Below, piece by piece: positions 16,996-25,283 of a stretch of DNA of 56,703 nucleotides. The notes beneath the pieces were generated by a model, which was not told the origin of the DNA, made no database searches, and saw only the letters and a list, made by a program, of their open reading frames with translations. Position 1 is the stretch's first letter. The number at the start of each line of letters is the position of its first letter. Both the position numbers and the translations under genes were made by a program. This DNA is from Geomonas silvestris (GTDB lineage: Bacteria > Desulfobacterota > Desulfuromonadia > Geobacterales > Geobacteraceae), in assembly GCF_014193515.1 (NCBI RefSeq), contig NZ_BLXX01000018.1, positions 1 through 56,703 on the forward strand, read 5' to 3'.

Positions 16996-18098
16996 GAGTA
17001 GTGCCCCCATACGGAAAGTCCGACCCAGAGTAGGAACCCGCCAAAGAAGCAGACCAGGAACAACGGCCGCTTGAAGGGGTTGCGTTCGGGAGAGCGGTCG
17101 ATAAACGGCAGCAGTGCCAAGAAGGTCATCGCGGCGGCCTGCACTGAGAGGCCGAGCAGTTCGCTGGGGAAGATCTTGAGCGTCTGGTAGTTGGCCAGGA
17201 AGTACCACTCCGGCTTGATGTGGGCCGGGGTCTGGAAGGCGTTGGCCGGTATGAAGGCGTCCGGGGTGAACAGCAGGTTGGGGGCGAAGAAGACCACCGC
17301 CAAAAACACCGCGAAGTAGACGCCGATCGAGGTAAGGTCCTGCAGGGCGTAGTTGGGGAAGAACGGGATCCCGCCGGGATGGCTCTCGTAGCGGTAGTGC
17401 TCCGGGTTCCAATGGGAGCCGGTCTCGACCTGGTCGCCGAAGGGAGGGGTCGAGATTCCGGTCCGCTTCAGGCAGAACAGGTGGGCGCCGATGAGCCCCG
17501 CGATCACCGCGGGGATCACCCCGACGTGCAGGGCGAAGAAGCGTCCCAGGGTGGCGGGGCCGACCAGCTTGCTGCCGCGCAGGAACTCCACCAAGTAGGG
17601 GCCGACCACGGGGATCGCTGCTGCCGAGTTGGTGGCCACGGTGGTGGCCCAGAAGGAGAGCTGGCTCCAGGGGAGCAGGTAGCCGGTGAGCGAGATCCCC
17701 TGCACCAGGGTGAAGAGCAAAAACCCGGTGAGCCAGTTCAATTCCCGTGGGCTCTTGTAGCTTTTCATGAACAAGGTGGAGAGCATGTGCATGATGAGCA
17801 CCGCGACCATCATGTTCGAGCCGACTGCGTGGCAGAGCCGGATCAGCCAGCCGTAGGGGAGCTCGTTCATGATGTAGGTCACGCTCTTGAAGGCCTTCTC
17901 GGCATCGGGGACGTAGTACACCAAGAGGAGCAGGCCGGTCACCACCTGCAGGGTGAAGATCACCAGGAGCACACTCCCCAGCGAGTACCACTCGTTGATG
18001 TTTCTCGGCAGCAGGTAGCCGGTGAGCTCCTGCTCGACGATCTCTTTGGCACCGATGCGCAGGTCGAGCCAGTTGTACAGCCTTTTTATCAGGGCCAT
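16992..18098 (-). CDS. Cytochrome b subunit of a bc-type quinol oxidoreductase
   Basis: A 368-residue membrane protein of the cytochrome b/b6 family. Haem-ligand histidines lie in LIRLCHAVGSNMMVAVLIMH and near FFALHVGVIPAVIAGLIGAH. KPEWYFLANYQTLK carries the PEWY motif of the quinol-oxidation site. The N-terminal b6-like and C-terminal subunit-IV-like parts are fused, but the chain is shorter than mitochondrial cytochrome b. It is the middle gene of the operon: 25 bp after the Rieske gene, with a 4-bp overlap into the pentaheme cytochrome. It transfers electrons from menaquinol while releasing protons to the periplasm. An AGGTTCC stretch before the ATG gives only a modest ribosome site. Confidence 0.92.
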   Translation of the reverse strand: MALIKRLYNWLDLRIGAKEIVEQELTGYLLPRNINEWYSLGSVLLVIFTLQVVTGLLLLVYYVPDAEKAFKSVTYIMNELPYGWLIRLCHAVGSNMMVAVLIMHMLSTLFMKSYKSPRELNWLTGFLLFTLVQGISLTGYLLPWSQLSFWATTVATNSAAAIPVVGPYLVEFLRGSKLVGPATLGRFFALHVGVIPAVIAGLIGAHLFCLKRTGISTPPFGDQVETGSHWNPEHYRYESHPGGIPFFPNYALQDLTSIGVYFAVFLAVVFFAPNLLFTPDAFIPANAFQTPAHIKPEWYFLANYQTLKIFPSELLGLSVQAAAMTFLALLPFIDRSPERNPFKRPLFLVCFFGGFLLWVGLSVWGHYS

Positions 18099-18123
18099 GG
18101 AACCTCCGTTGGCAGGTCAGGAG

Positions 18124-18543
18124 TTACCCGACAGTGATCTTTCCGTTGGCGACGGAGACGGGAATCTTGGCGAGGGGTCTGGGGGGCGGGCCGGAGACCA
18201 CAGTGCCGTCGGGGGTGTAGCGGCCGGCATGGCAGGGGCAGAGGAAGTCCTGTTTGTCCTTTTCCCACTGCACGATGCACCCAAGGTGGGTGCAGACCGC
18301 GGAGAGGGCCACTACGGCGCCGGCCGAGGTCTTCACGAGTACCGCGGAGGAGCCGGCGTACTCGAAGAACTTGGCCTCGCCGGCGGGGAGGTCGCTTTCG
18401 GCGAACTCGACCTTGTTGGAACCCTGCTGGTCCGAGCGCGGGGCCAGGTAGCGGAACACCGGGTACACCGCGGCGGCTGCAGCGGCGGCCGAGGCTCCTG
18501 CCAGGCACACTCCGAGAAATTTTCTCCTGCCATTATTTTCCAT
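18124..18543 (-). CDS. Rieske [2Fe-2S] iron-sulfur protein
   Basis: A 139-residue protein. A twin-arginine export signal (RRKFLGVCLAG) and a hydrophobic Ala-rich anchor are followed by the Rieske domain. VCTHLGC gives ligands C84 and H86, and LCPCHAG gives C102 and H105; C89 and C104 would form the stabilising disulfide. The Gly/Pro-rich SGPPPRPLAK after the cluster is the usual Pro loop. It takes electrons from menaquinol at the Qo site of the cytochrome b encoded next. A GGGAGG site precedes the ATG. First gene of a three-gene operon with the promoter at 18580-18607. Confidence 0.93.
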   Translation of the reverse strand: MENNGRRKFLGVCLAGASAAAAAAAVYPVFRYLAPRSDQQGSNKVEFAESDLPAGEAKFFEYAGSSAVLVKTSAGAVVALSAVCTHLGCIVQWEKDKQDFLCPCHAGRYTPDGTVVSGPPPRPLAKIPVSVANGKITVG

Positions 18544-18579
18544 GCGTCCTCCCGGATTGGCTTGTGCAAATTGGGCTCA

Positions 18580-18607
18580 AGTATAGTTGCTGTTCTCGGT
18601 ATTTCAA
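18580..18607 (-). promoter_or_regulatory. Candidate sigma-70 promoter of the Rieske-cyt b operon
   Basis: On the minus strand, TTGAAA (18607-18602), a 16-bp spacer and TATACT (18585-18580) lie about 40 bp before the Rieske start codon. Both boxes are close to consensus. Confidence 0.5.
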
Positions 18608-18945
18608 GTCGAAATGTGAATCCCCTTTTTGAGAATCTACGTGAATGAGCACAGTCACAAATCCGAGACTGCTGAGTATCTTCTTTTGGCACACGGCAAA
18701 ATTAAGAGGGGTAGACCCAGAGTCAGCCTGAAACCATCGATTCGGTTGTCTTCTTTGCTGACACGACATTCAGCCTAAATCCTTTCAGGCTCATCGTAAT
18801 CCAACAGTAAGGCTGCCGGCCGCCATGCCGGCAGGGGTGAGGAGAGGGCTTTACGGAGCCGGGCAAATCCGTTATCCTGCCACACCACCCGGCCGCCCGA
18901 GTCCCTCGGCCGGTTCTGGAACCCGATCATCTCGAGGAGTGACCT
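18608..18945. other. Divergent intergenic region between the Rieske and ahpD-like genes
   Basis: No gene is visible. It holds a GC-rich hairpin (CTGCCGGC near 18813 with GCCGGCAG near 18827) and other inverted GC stretches in the leader of the ahpD-like gene. I found no T tract, no sigma-54 site and no match to a riboswitch class that I know. Confidence 0.4.
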
Positions 18946-19278
18946 ATGCAGAGCTATTACGATCCCAGTGACCTGGGGAAATTCGCCGAGATCGGCAAGG
19001 ATGTCCCGGAGCTTGCCGGGAAGTTTTTCGACTACTACGGCGCGGTCTTCGCGGAAGGGGAGCTGAGCGAGCGGGAGAAGGCGCTCATCGCCCTGGCGGT
19101 GGCGCATACCGTGCAGTGCCCCTACTGCATCGACGCCTACACCCGGGCCTGCCTCGAGAAGGGGTCCAACCTAGGCGAGATGACCGAGGCCCTGCACGTG
19201 GCGACCGCCATCAGGGGCGGGGCGTCGCTGGTGCACGGGGTCCAGATGCGCAAGATCGCCGAGAAACTGTCGCTGTAG
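18946..19278 (+). CDS. AhpD/carboxymuconolactone decarboxylase-family protein paired with ArsS
   Basis: A 110-residue all-helical CMD/AhpD-like protein. SEREKALIALAVAHTVQCPY followed by CIDAYTRACLEKG holds the redox pair C-P-Y-C and nearby His/Glu that serve AhpD-type peroxidases. The gene lies 15 bp before arsS. This pairing matches the family named 'arsenosugar biosynthesis-associated peroxidase-like protein', described as a genomic partner of the radical SAM ArsS. The Cys codons here are ordinary TGC, not TGA. A GAGGAGTG site precedes the ATG. The biochemical role is unproven; it may protect or reduce a thiol/selenol intermediate. Confidence 0.82.
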   Translation: MQSYYDPSDLGKFAEIGKDVPELAGKFFDYYGAVFAEGELSEREKALIALAVAHTVQCPYCIDAYTRACLEKGSNLGEMTEALHVATAIRGGASLVHGVQMRKIAEKLSL

Positions 19279-19293
19279 CGGCAAGGGAGTCCG

Positions 19294-20277
19294 ATGAGCG
19301 AGGAGCGGAGGAACAAGGTGGGGTGCGAGCCGTTTGCCGAGAGGCTGGCGCGGCTGGGGCTTGAGTTGCGCCGGGAGCGCACCGTCTCGCTGCAGGTGAA
19401 CGTGGGGCTGCGCTGCGACCTAAGCTGCGGGCACTGCCACCTGGAGGCGGGGCCCAGGCGCAGCGAGGTGATGGAGCGCCCGGTCATGGACGCAGTGATC
19501 GCACTGGCCCGGAGCGCGAGATTTGCGAGCATCGACATCACCGGAGGCGCGCCGGAACTGGTGCCGGATCTAGATTACCTGATCCGGCCCCTGGCGCCGC
19601 TTACCGGGCGGCTGGTGCTGCGCACTAACCTGGTGGCCTTAGCCGGGGAGCGGGGCGAGGAGCTGGCGAGGCTCTACCGCGAGCTCAAGGTGGTGCTGGT
19701 CGCCTCACTGCCGGCGAGCAACCTGAAGCAGACCGAGGCACAGCGCGGCACCGGTGTCTGGGAGGTGAGCCTTGCCGTGCTGAGACGCCTGAACGAGCTG
19801 GGGTATGGGCGGGAGGGGAGCGCTCTGGAACTGGACCTGGTGTCGAACCCGGCGGGGGCCTTTCTGCCGGCCGGGCAACGGGGGATGGAGAGGAAATTCA
19901 GGGACGACCTCTGGCGCCGCTACGGCATCAGCTTCAACGCCCTGTACAGCTTCGCGAACGTCCCCTTGGGGCGCTTCAGAAGCTTCCTGGAGCGCTCCGG
20001 GAACCTGGAAGGGTATCTTGCGACCCTGGAGGGGGCCTTCAACCCGGCGAGCCTTACCGGGCTCATGTGCCGCAGTCAGCTCTCGGTGGACTGGCAGGGG
20101 CGCCTTTACGACTGCGACTTCAACCTGGCGGCGGGGCTGCCGCTTCTGGACGGGCCCCGGCTGGTCGCCGAGCTCGAGGTGCTCCCCGCACCGGGAAGCC
20201 GGGTTGCCGTGGGGGAGCACTGCTACGCCTGTACCGCCGGAGCCGGCTTCACCTGAGGGGGGAGCATCGTGGTCTAG
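19294..20277 (+). CDS. arsS: Radical SAM protein ArsS, probable selenoprotein (UGA at 20254-20256 read as Sec)
   Basis: An apparent 320-residue protein ends at TGA (20254-20256), but the frame continues for six codons (G-G-S-I-V-V) to TAG at 20275-20277. The radical SAM cluster is C41-x3-C45-x2-C48 (GLRCDLSCGHCH). The C-terminus reads EHCYACTAGAGFT-[UGA]-GG; in the ArsS family this Cys-rich tail is CxxCTAGxGSSC-GG, so the UGA falls exactly where relatives have Cys. A SECIS-like hairpin follows (20269-20287). Translated with Sec the protein is 327 residues, with U321. ArsS family members are thought to act in arsenosugar biosynthesis, adding a SAM-derived adenosyl group to methylated arsenic. 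No ArsM methyltransferase is visible nearby. An AAGGGAG site precedes the ATG. Confidence 0.85.
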
Positions 20278-20288
20278 GTTAGACCATC
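20257..20288 (+). promoter_or_regulatory. Bacterial-type SECIS element of arsS
   Basis: GTGGTCTA (20269-20276), apical loop GGT (20277-20279) and TAGACCAT (20280-20287) form an 8-bp hairpin including one G-U pair. The loop starts 20 nt after the UGA, inside the 16-37 nt window reported for bacterial SECIS, and has the conserved G/GU in a small apical loop. The real stop codon TAG (20275-20277) is part of the hairpin. It abuts the end of the convergent gene at 20287. Confidence 0.75.
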
Positions 20289-20829
20289 ATTTTCCTTCCT
20301 GGTCCGGGCTGAACAGCCTCCCTGAGTAGCTGTCGCGATTTTTGAAGTAGCTCTCGAACTCGGCGTTGCGCTGGGCGCGTATCATGGAGAGCGGCTGCTT
20401 GCGCAGTTCCGCGGGGAGCTCGGCGTACCCCACCCTGGTCCAGGGGCCCCGGTAGCTGGACGAGCGGTGCCAGATACCGTTGGACCAGTAGTAGTAGGTC
20501 TTGTCGAGGTAGACGAGGTCGTAGGGGACCCCGACTGCCACCCCGAACCCGAGCTTCGCGGGGAAGAGGAATTCCGGCGCCCCCTTGATGGGGGGGGGCT
20601 GGCCGGGTAGCTGGAGGGGGCGGGGAGGCGGCTGCGGGCGCTTTGCCTCGGGTGGTGCGGGTGGGGGAGCCGCCGCTGGCGGCGCCGGCGCCGGCGGCTC
20701 GTTTAGCGGCGCGTTGTAGTACTTCTCGATAGTCTGGTAGGGGAAGTAGGGCGCCGGGGCGCCCGCTGCCGTGAGCACAACCACCAGCTGCGCCGTGGCT
20801 GCAAGGGACAGGGCTGCGGCTTTTTTCAT
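20287..20829 (-). CDS. Secreted proline-rich protein of unknown function
   Basis: A 180-residue protein. A Sec signal (KKAAALSLAATAQLVVVLTA), then a Pro/Ala-rich linker (about residues 45-85), then a compact domain with VGVPYDLVYLDKTYYYWSNG and IWHRSSSYRGPWTRV, a Tyr/Trp-rich pattern seen in small periplasmic proteins of Geobacter relatives. I do not recognise a function. A GGAGGAAAC site precedes the ATG. The stop lies against the arsS SECIS hairpin on the other strand. It is followed in the same direction by the SDR/GGR/CFA genes but has its own upstream gap of only 18 bp, so it may be co-transcribed with them. Confidence 0.7.
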   Translation of the reverse strand: MKKAAALSLAATAQLVVVLTAAGAPAPYFPYQTIEKYYNAPLNEPPAPAPPAAAPPPAPPEAKRPQPPPRPLQLPGQPPPIKGAPEFLFPAKLGFGVAVGVPYDLVYLDKTYYYWSNGIWHRSSSYRGPWTRVGYAELPAELRKQPLSMIRAQRNAEFESYFKNRDSYSGRLFSPDQEGK

Positions 20830-20847
20830 GTCGTTTCCTCCCGGGTG

Positions 20848-21732
20848 TCACCCCTTGGCTAACTTGGTGAGCCTGAGGCTCACCTCCCACAGACGTTTGG
20901 CGGCGGCCCCCTCGCGGGAGGCCTCGGACGACTGGTGCTCCGCAGCGTCGACGAAGTATCTGCCGCTGACCCGCGCCGCTTCCGGGGCGCTCGCCAGGTA
21001 GATCGGGCCCTGCGCCGCGCGCCCCGGCAGCCGCAACTCCCCCGCCGCGAGCGACCCCGCCAGGTGCCGCAGCCAGCTGAGCCACCCGTTGTTTCTGGAA
21101 AAACCGCTCAAGACGTTGCCGGGGTGCACCGCGTTCACCGCGACGCCGGTGCCGTCGAGCTGCCGGGCCAGTTCGTAGCTGAACAGCAGGTTGGCGAGCT
21201 TGGACTGGGCGTAGGCGGCCTTCCCCTGGTACTCCCTCTCCCCCTGCAGGTCCTCGAAGTCGATCCCTCCGCAGAGCCGGTGCGCCTCCGAGGCGACGTT
21301 CACCACGCGCCCGGGCGCCCCCGTCAGGAGCTCCTTGAGCAGCAGGTTGGTCAGGATGAAGTAGCCTAAGTGGTTCAGGGCGAAGGTCATCTCGATGCCG
21401 TCCGCGGAAAGGCGCCGCTCCAGGAACCGGGCTCCCGCGTTGTTGACCAGCACGTCCAGGCGTCCGTAGCGCTCGCGGAACTCCCGGGCCAGCCGGTGGA
21501 TCTCCCCTTGCACCGAGAGGTCGGCCAAAAGCGCCTCGATCGAGGTGTTGCCGCTTTGGCGCCGGAGGGCCGCCACGGTGGCCCGGGCCTTCGCCGGGTT
21601 GCGCGCCCCTATGACCAGCGTGGCTCCCCGGCGGGCCAGGGCAAGCGCGGTGGCCCGCCCCACCCCGGAGGTGGCCCCGGTGACCAGGCAGATCCGGCCG
21701 GCCAGTTGGCTGTCGGGAGCGGGGCGGAACAT
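20848..21732 (-). CDS. Short-chain dehydrogenase/reductase (retinol dehydrogenase-like)
   Basis: A 294-residue classical SDR. GRICLVTGATSGVGRATALA is the NAD(P)-binding TGxxxGxG loop, followed by GARNPAKARA, which with its Arg residues suggests NADPH. LVNNAG (about residue 92), the catalytic Ser in NVASEAH and YAQSK (Tyr/Lys pair, about 168-172) complete the active site. It resembles the WW-oxidoreductase/retinol-dehydrogenase subgroup acting on lipid-like substrates. An AAGGAGG site places the start at 21732; the open frame further upstream belongs to the next gene in another frame. It neighbours a geranylgeranyl-reductase-like flavoprotein and a CFA synthase, so a lipid role is plausible. 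Confidence 0.85.
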   Translation of the reverse strand: MFRPAPDSQLAGRICLVTGATSGVGRATALALARRGATLVIGARNPAKARATVAALRRQSGNTSIEALLADLSVQGEIHRLAREFRERYGRLDVLVNNAGARFLERRLSADGIEMTFALNHLGYFILTNLLLKELLTGAPGRVVNVASEAHRLCGGIDFEDLQGEREYQGKAAYAQSKLANLLFSYELARQLDGTGVAVNAVHPGNVLSGFSRNNGWLSWLRHLAGSLAAGELRLPGRAAQGPIYLASAPEAARVSGRYFVDAAEHQSSEASREGAAAKRLWEVSLRLTKLAKG

Positions 21733-21820
21733 GGTGCGCCTCCTTGGGAGTCCTGTGGAAGGGTTGTGGGCGAACGACGATCCCTTTGGTGCGTGCGCCG
21801 TGAGGGGCGGGGGAACCCGG

Positions 21821-22954
21821 CTACTCCGGCAGGGCCCGCGGCACCAGGGGGCGCTGCTCGCGGTGCAGGAACCAGCGATCCAGCACCAGGTGGCGGGTAA
21901 GCCAGGGGGTGCCCAGCAAAAGCCGGGTCCCCAGGCGCTGCACCGGGGCCGGCAGGGCCATGCGGCCAGCCGCGCTTCCGGCCCCGCCAAAGCGCTCCGC
22001 CACCGCAGCGGCGTAGGGCTCGAGCCAGCGCGGCCGGTAATCCGCCGAGGCGCAGAGGATGGTCTGGGCGGCCAGGATGGCGGACTCCACCGCCGGGAGG
22101 ATCCCTTCGCCGCTTTCGGGGTAGGCAAGCCCCGCAGCGTCGCCGATCACCAGCGCGCGGTCGCCGACGATCCTGCGTCCGGCGACTCCCCGGAAGGGGA
22201 GATAGGCGTGCCCCTTGAAGGGGAGGGGGCCGGTGCCGGGGAGGGCGCCGGTTCTCCTAAGGTGCTCCAGGTAGGCATCGAGCCGTCCGCGCACCTGCGT
22301 CCCCCCCAGGACTCCGAGCCCCACGTTGAGGTGCGCTCCCTTGCGCACCAGCCAGCCGTACCCCCTCACGTCGTCCAGGAAGGAGAGCGAGGTATGTCCG
22401 GGGGGGAGGGGGAAGGCCGCCTGCTCGCCCGGGTCCAGCTCGAACTCGGCCACCACGGCGGCGATCGGCTGCTCCCGGGCGGGCTGCGCCCCGAGAATCC
22501 GGGCAACCGGGCAGTGGTGGCCGCCTGCTCCCACCACCAGCCGGGCCCGGATCCTGTCGTTGACCAGCCAGCCGTCCGGGGTCCGCTCCAGGCTGCGCAC
22601 CTCTTCCCCCAGGATGTTGCGGCTTTTGCTGTGCAGGAGGAGGTAGTGGTCGAACTCCCGGCGCCTGATGGCGTAGCTTACCGGGGTGCCGAAGTCGTAG
22701 CGGTTTTGCCTGCCGAACATGACGCCGGTGTGGAACTCCCGGATCTCCTGGAGTTCCCTCCCCTTGCGGTACTGGGCGGGGTCGATGCGCAGGGTTTCCA
22801 GGACGCTCGGGGTGATCCAGCCGGCGCAGGGCTTGTCGCGGGGGAACTCGTCGCGGTCCATGAGCAGGACCGAGATCCCCCAGTGGGCCAGCACCCGCGC
22901 GCAGGTGGCGCCGGCGGGGCCGCCCCCCACGATGAGGACTTCACACTGTTCCAT
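21821..22954 (-). CDS. FAD-dependent geranylgeranyl reductase family oxidoreductase
   Basis: A 377-residue flavoprotein. VLIVGGGPAGATCARVLAHW is the FAD-binding GxGxxG loop. RDKPCAGWIT corresponds to the conserved K-P-C-G/A-G of the geranylgeranyl reductase/ChlP group, and VIGDAAGLAYPESGEGI is the second FAD-binding GD box. Family members saturate isoprenoid chains of quinones, chlorophyll or archaeal-type lipids. It overlaps the CFA synthase gene by 14 bp and has only a weak ribosome site, so translation is probably coupled. It may reduce the menaquinone tail or another polyprenyl lipid; the substrate is unknown. Confidence 0.85.
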   Translation of the reverse strand: MEQCEVLIVGGGPAGATCARVLAHWGISVLLMDRDEFPRDKPCAGWITPSVLETLRIDPAQYRKGRELQEIREFHTGVMFGRQNRYDFGTPVSYAIRRREFDHYLLLHSKSRNILGEEVRSLERTPDGWLVNDRIRARLVVGAGGHHCPVARILGAQPAREQPIAAVVAEFELDPGEQAAFPLPPGHTSLSFLDDVRGYGWLVRKGAHLNVGLGVLGGTQVRGRLDAYLEHLRRTGALPGTGPLPFKGHAYLPFRGVAGRRIVGDRALVIGDAAGLAYPESGEGILPAVESAILAAQTILCASADYRPRWLEPYAAAVAERFGGAGSAAGRMALPAPVQRLGTRLLLGTPWLTRHLVLDRWFLHREQRPLVPRALPE

Positions 22955-24218
22955 GGCGGCTTCCCGGGTCCATGAGGTGCTGGCGGGTCCAGGGAACCTC
23001 GTTGTTCCCCTGGCGCGAGAAGAGTACCTGGTAAAGCTGCAGGGTCCCGGTCTCGAAACTGGCGATGGAGCCGCACAGGTACAAACGCCAGGCCCTCGCG
23101 AAGTTGGCGTCGAACTTCTTTTCCACCTCTGCCTGGTGCGCCTCGAACCGCCTAAGCCAGTGCCTGAGGGTGCTCGCGTAGTGCAGGCGCAGGTTCTCCA
23201 GGTCGAGGACGCTCAACCCCCACGGCTCGAAGATCTCCATCATCTCCCGCGGGGTGGGGGTGTAGCTGCCGGGGAAGATCCGCTTCTCAAGCCAGTCGCT
23301 CATCGGCTGGGCCACGTCCTGCCCGATACTGTGGATGAGCCCCACGCCGCTTCGGGAGAGCACCCGGTCGATCACCCCCCCCAGCCTGCGGTAGTTGCTG
23401 GGGCCCACGTGTTCCAGCATCCCCACCGAGACGAAGGCGTCGCACTCGCCCGAGATGTTGCGGTAGTCGTCCTCCAGGTACTCGACCCCGGTGATCCCCT
23501 CCCGGCGTGCGCGCTCCCGGGCGTAGGCGACCTGTTCGCCGGAGATGTTGAAGGCCCGCACCCGTGCCCCGTAGTTTTTGGCCATGTAGCGTGCCATCCC
23601 CCCCCAGCCGCAGCCGGCCTCCACCACGCGCTCGCCCCCCTTGAGGCGCAGCTTGCGGCAGATCAGTTCCATCTTGGCGCTCTGGGCCTGCTCCAGGGTC
23701 ACCGAGGGGGCCGGGAAGTAGGCGCAGGTGTAGAGCATCTCGTCGTCCAGCCAGAGCCGGTAGAAGTCGTTGCCCAGGTCGTAGTGGTGCTGGACGTTCT
23801 CGCGCGAACCCGAAAGGGTGTTGCCCCACCAGGACCTGCTCAGGCGCGACAGGCGCCCGTAGCGGCGCCGCAGCTCCCCAGGCTTAGCCAGCGCGCGGTA
23901 GACCTCCTCGAGAAACCCCACCAGGTCCCCCTCCACCTCCAGGGTTCCCGCACTGAAGTCGTCGCCGAAGCAAAGAAGCGGGTTGACCACGAGCCTCCAA
24001 AGCGAGCGCCTGCTCCTGATCACGAGCTGGTTCGCCGCCTCCGGCCCCCCCGACGCCCAGTCGCCGTCCCACAGCCTCACCCCGATGAGGGGGGAGCCCA
24101 TGCCCTTTAAAAAGCTGCGCAGCAACCAGCGGTCCACCTCGAACACCGGACCTGATCCGGCGACCGTTTCGGTATAGGGGGTGTCCGGGCAGACACCGCA
24201 CGCCTTGGCACTCTTCAT
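22941..24218 (-). CDS. cfa: Cyclopropane-fatty-acyl-phospholipid synthase
   Basis: A 425-residue SAM-dependent methyltransferase of the CFA synthase family. The catalytic domain has HYDLGNDFYRLWLDDEMLYT and CAYF, typical of CFA synthases, and the SAM motif VVEAGCGWGGMARYMAKNYG (about residues 190-210). VGMLEHVG and the late Tyr-rich segment hold bicarbonate- and lipid-binding residues. The enzyme adds a methylene bridge to unsaturated acyl chains of membrane phospholipids. A strong AAGGAG site precedes the ATG. It is the first gene of the cfa-GGR-SDR group, so the set may remodel membrane lipids under stress. Confidence 0.9.
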   Translation of the reverse strand: MKSAKACGVCPDTPYTETVAGSGPVFEVDRWLLRSFLKGMGSPLIGVRLWDGDWASGGPEAANQLVIRSRRSLWRLVVNPLLCFGDDFSAGTLEVEGDLVGFLEEVYRALAKPGELRRRYGRLSRLSRSWWGNTLSGSRENVQHHYDLGNDFYRLWLDDEMLYTCAYFPAPSVTLEQAQSAKMELICRKLRLKGGERVVEAGCGWGGMARYMAKNYGARVRAFNISGEQVAYARERARREGITGVEYLEDDYRNISGECDAFVSVGMLEHVGPSNYRRLGGVIDRVLSRSGVGLIHSIGQDVAQPMSDWLEKRIFPGSYTPTPREMMEIFEPWGLSVLDLENLRLHYASTLRHWLRRFEAHQAEVEKKFDANFARAWRLYLCGSIASFETGTLQLYQVLFSRQGNNEVPWTRQHLMDPGSRHGTV

Positions 24219-24458
24219 GGCAGCTCCTTCTAATTGGAGTGGTGTGAGGGGTAGTTAATGATTTTCTGGGATTTTCTTAAAAAGTCAAGGGGTGGGCGCG
24301 CAAGGCCGGCAGTGAAGGATCTGCGGGTGTCGGTCCTTCGGGTGCCGTTTAGCGCGAGCTAAGTTTCGTCAATGAAAACGGGTCGGGGGGAGAAGGCCGA
24401 GGCCGGCGGGGCGCCGGGGAGCGGGGACTGGGGAGCGGGGGGGGGAAGCGGGAACCGT

Positions 24459-25283
24459 TCAGAGCGAGGCGCTTGCCTGGGGGGCCGCGGCGTCGCGGGT
24501 GAGGCTTGCCGCGATGAGCGGGTTCACCAGCTCCGGGTGGCTCACCGGCCCCATGTGCCCGGTCTCCACGAACTGCAGCCGGCAGGTCGGTAGCCGGCTG
24601 GCCAGTTCCCGGGCCACGCGCTGCGCGGGGAGCGGGCTCTGGGTTCCGGCGAGCACGGTGACCGGCATGGTGAGGCGACTGTAGTCCTCCAGGGTGAGCG
24701 GAGTCCGGGTGAGCGCCTGGAAGTCGAGGGCGAGCTTGTCGGTTCTGCGGGCGAAATCCTGCTGCACCCGGGGGGGGAAGTTGGCGAACGATCCCGGCGC
24801 GCTCCAGTAGTCGAGGAAGGTCGCCGCCGCGCCGGCGCGCTCCCCTTCCCGAAGCAGCCTGGCCAGCTCGGTCATCATCTCCTGGACCGGGGTCGCACCC
24901 GGGTCGCCGGGCTCGAGCAGGTGGAAGGCGACCGGCTCGAAGACCGTGAGGGTGCGCACCCGGGCGGGGAACTGGTAGGCGAAACGGAGGGCAACGGCGC
25001 CGCCGTAGGAGTGCCCGACCAGGTGAAAGCGTTCCTCGGGAGCCAGCAGGCGCCCAAGCAGCCGGTCCACCAGCTCGGCCTCGGTCAAAAGGGTGTAGTC
25101 CTCGGTCTGCTCGGGCATCTCCGTCTCACCGTAGCCGTACAGGTCGACCGCGATCACCCGGTACTGTTTTTCGAGCATTCCGGTCAGCGCGCGCCACTGG
25201 TTCTTGGAGCTGAGGGTGCAGTGCAGCAGAACCACCGCGGTACCGGAGCCGACACTGTAGTAGGCGGGAAAGGATCCTTGCAT
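24459..25283 (-). CDS. Alpha/beta hydrolase
   Basis: A 274-residue alpha/beta hydrolase. VVLLHCTLSSKNQW is the oxyanion-hole strand, FHLVGHSYGGAVALRFAYQF carries the nucleophile Ser in G-H-S-Y-G, and VETGHMGPVSHPE carries the catalytic His. The acid is probably in the LAGTQSPLPA strand. No signal peptide is seen, so it is cytoplasmic. An AGAGGAG site precedes the ATG. It stands alone, 240 bp upstream of the cfa group in the same direction; that gap shows no clear signal. The substrate cannot be guessed. Confidence 0.85.
   Translation of the reverse strand: MQGSFPAYYSVGSGTAVVLLHCTLSSKNQWRALTGMLEKQYRVIAVDLYGYGETEMPEQTEDYTLLTEAELVDRLLGRLLAPEERFHLVGHSYGGAVALRFAYQFPARVRTLTVFEPVAFHLLEPGDPGATPVQEMMTELARLLREGERAGAAATFLDYWSAPGSFANFPPRVQQDFARRTDKLALDFQALTRTPLTLEDYSRLTMPVTVLAGTQSPLPAQRVARELASRLPTCRLQFVETGHMGPVSHPELVNPLIAASLTRDAAAPQASASL

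Noticed and set aside
17000..17991. Long open frame upstream of the pentaheme cytochrome in the same frame
   Set aside because: It is the cytochrome b gene read out of frame; the cytochrome has its own signal peptide and start at 16995.
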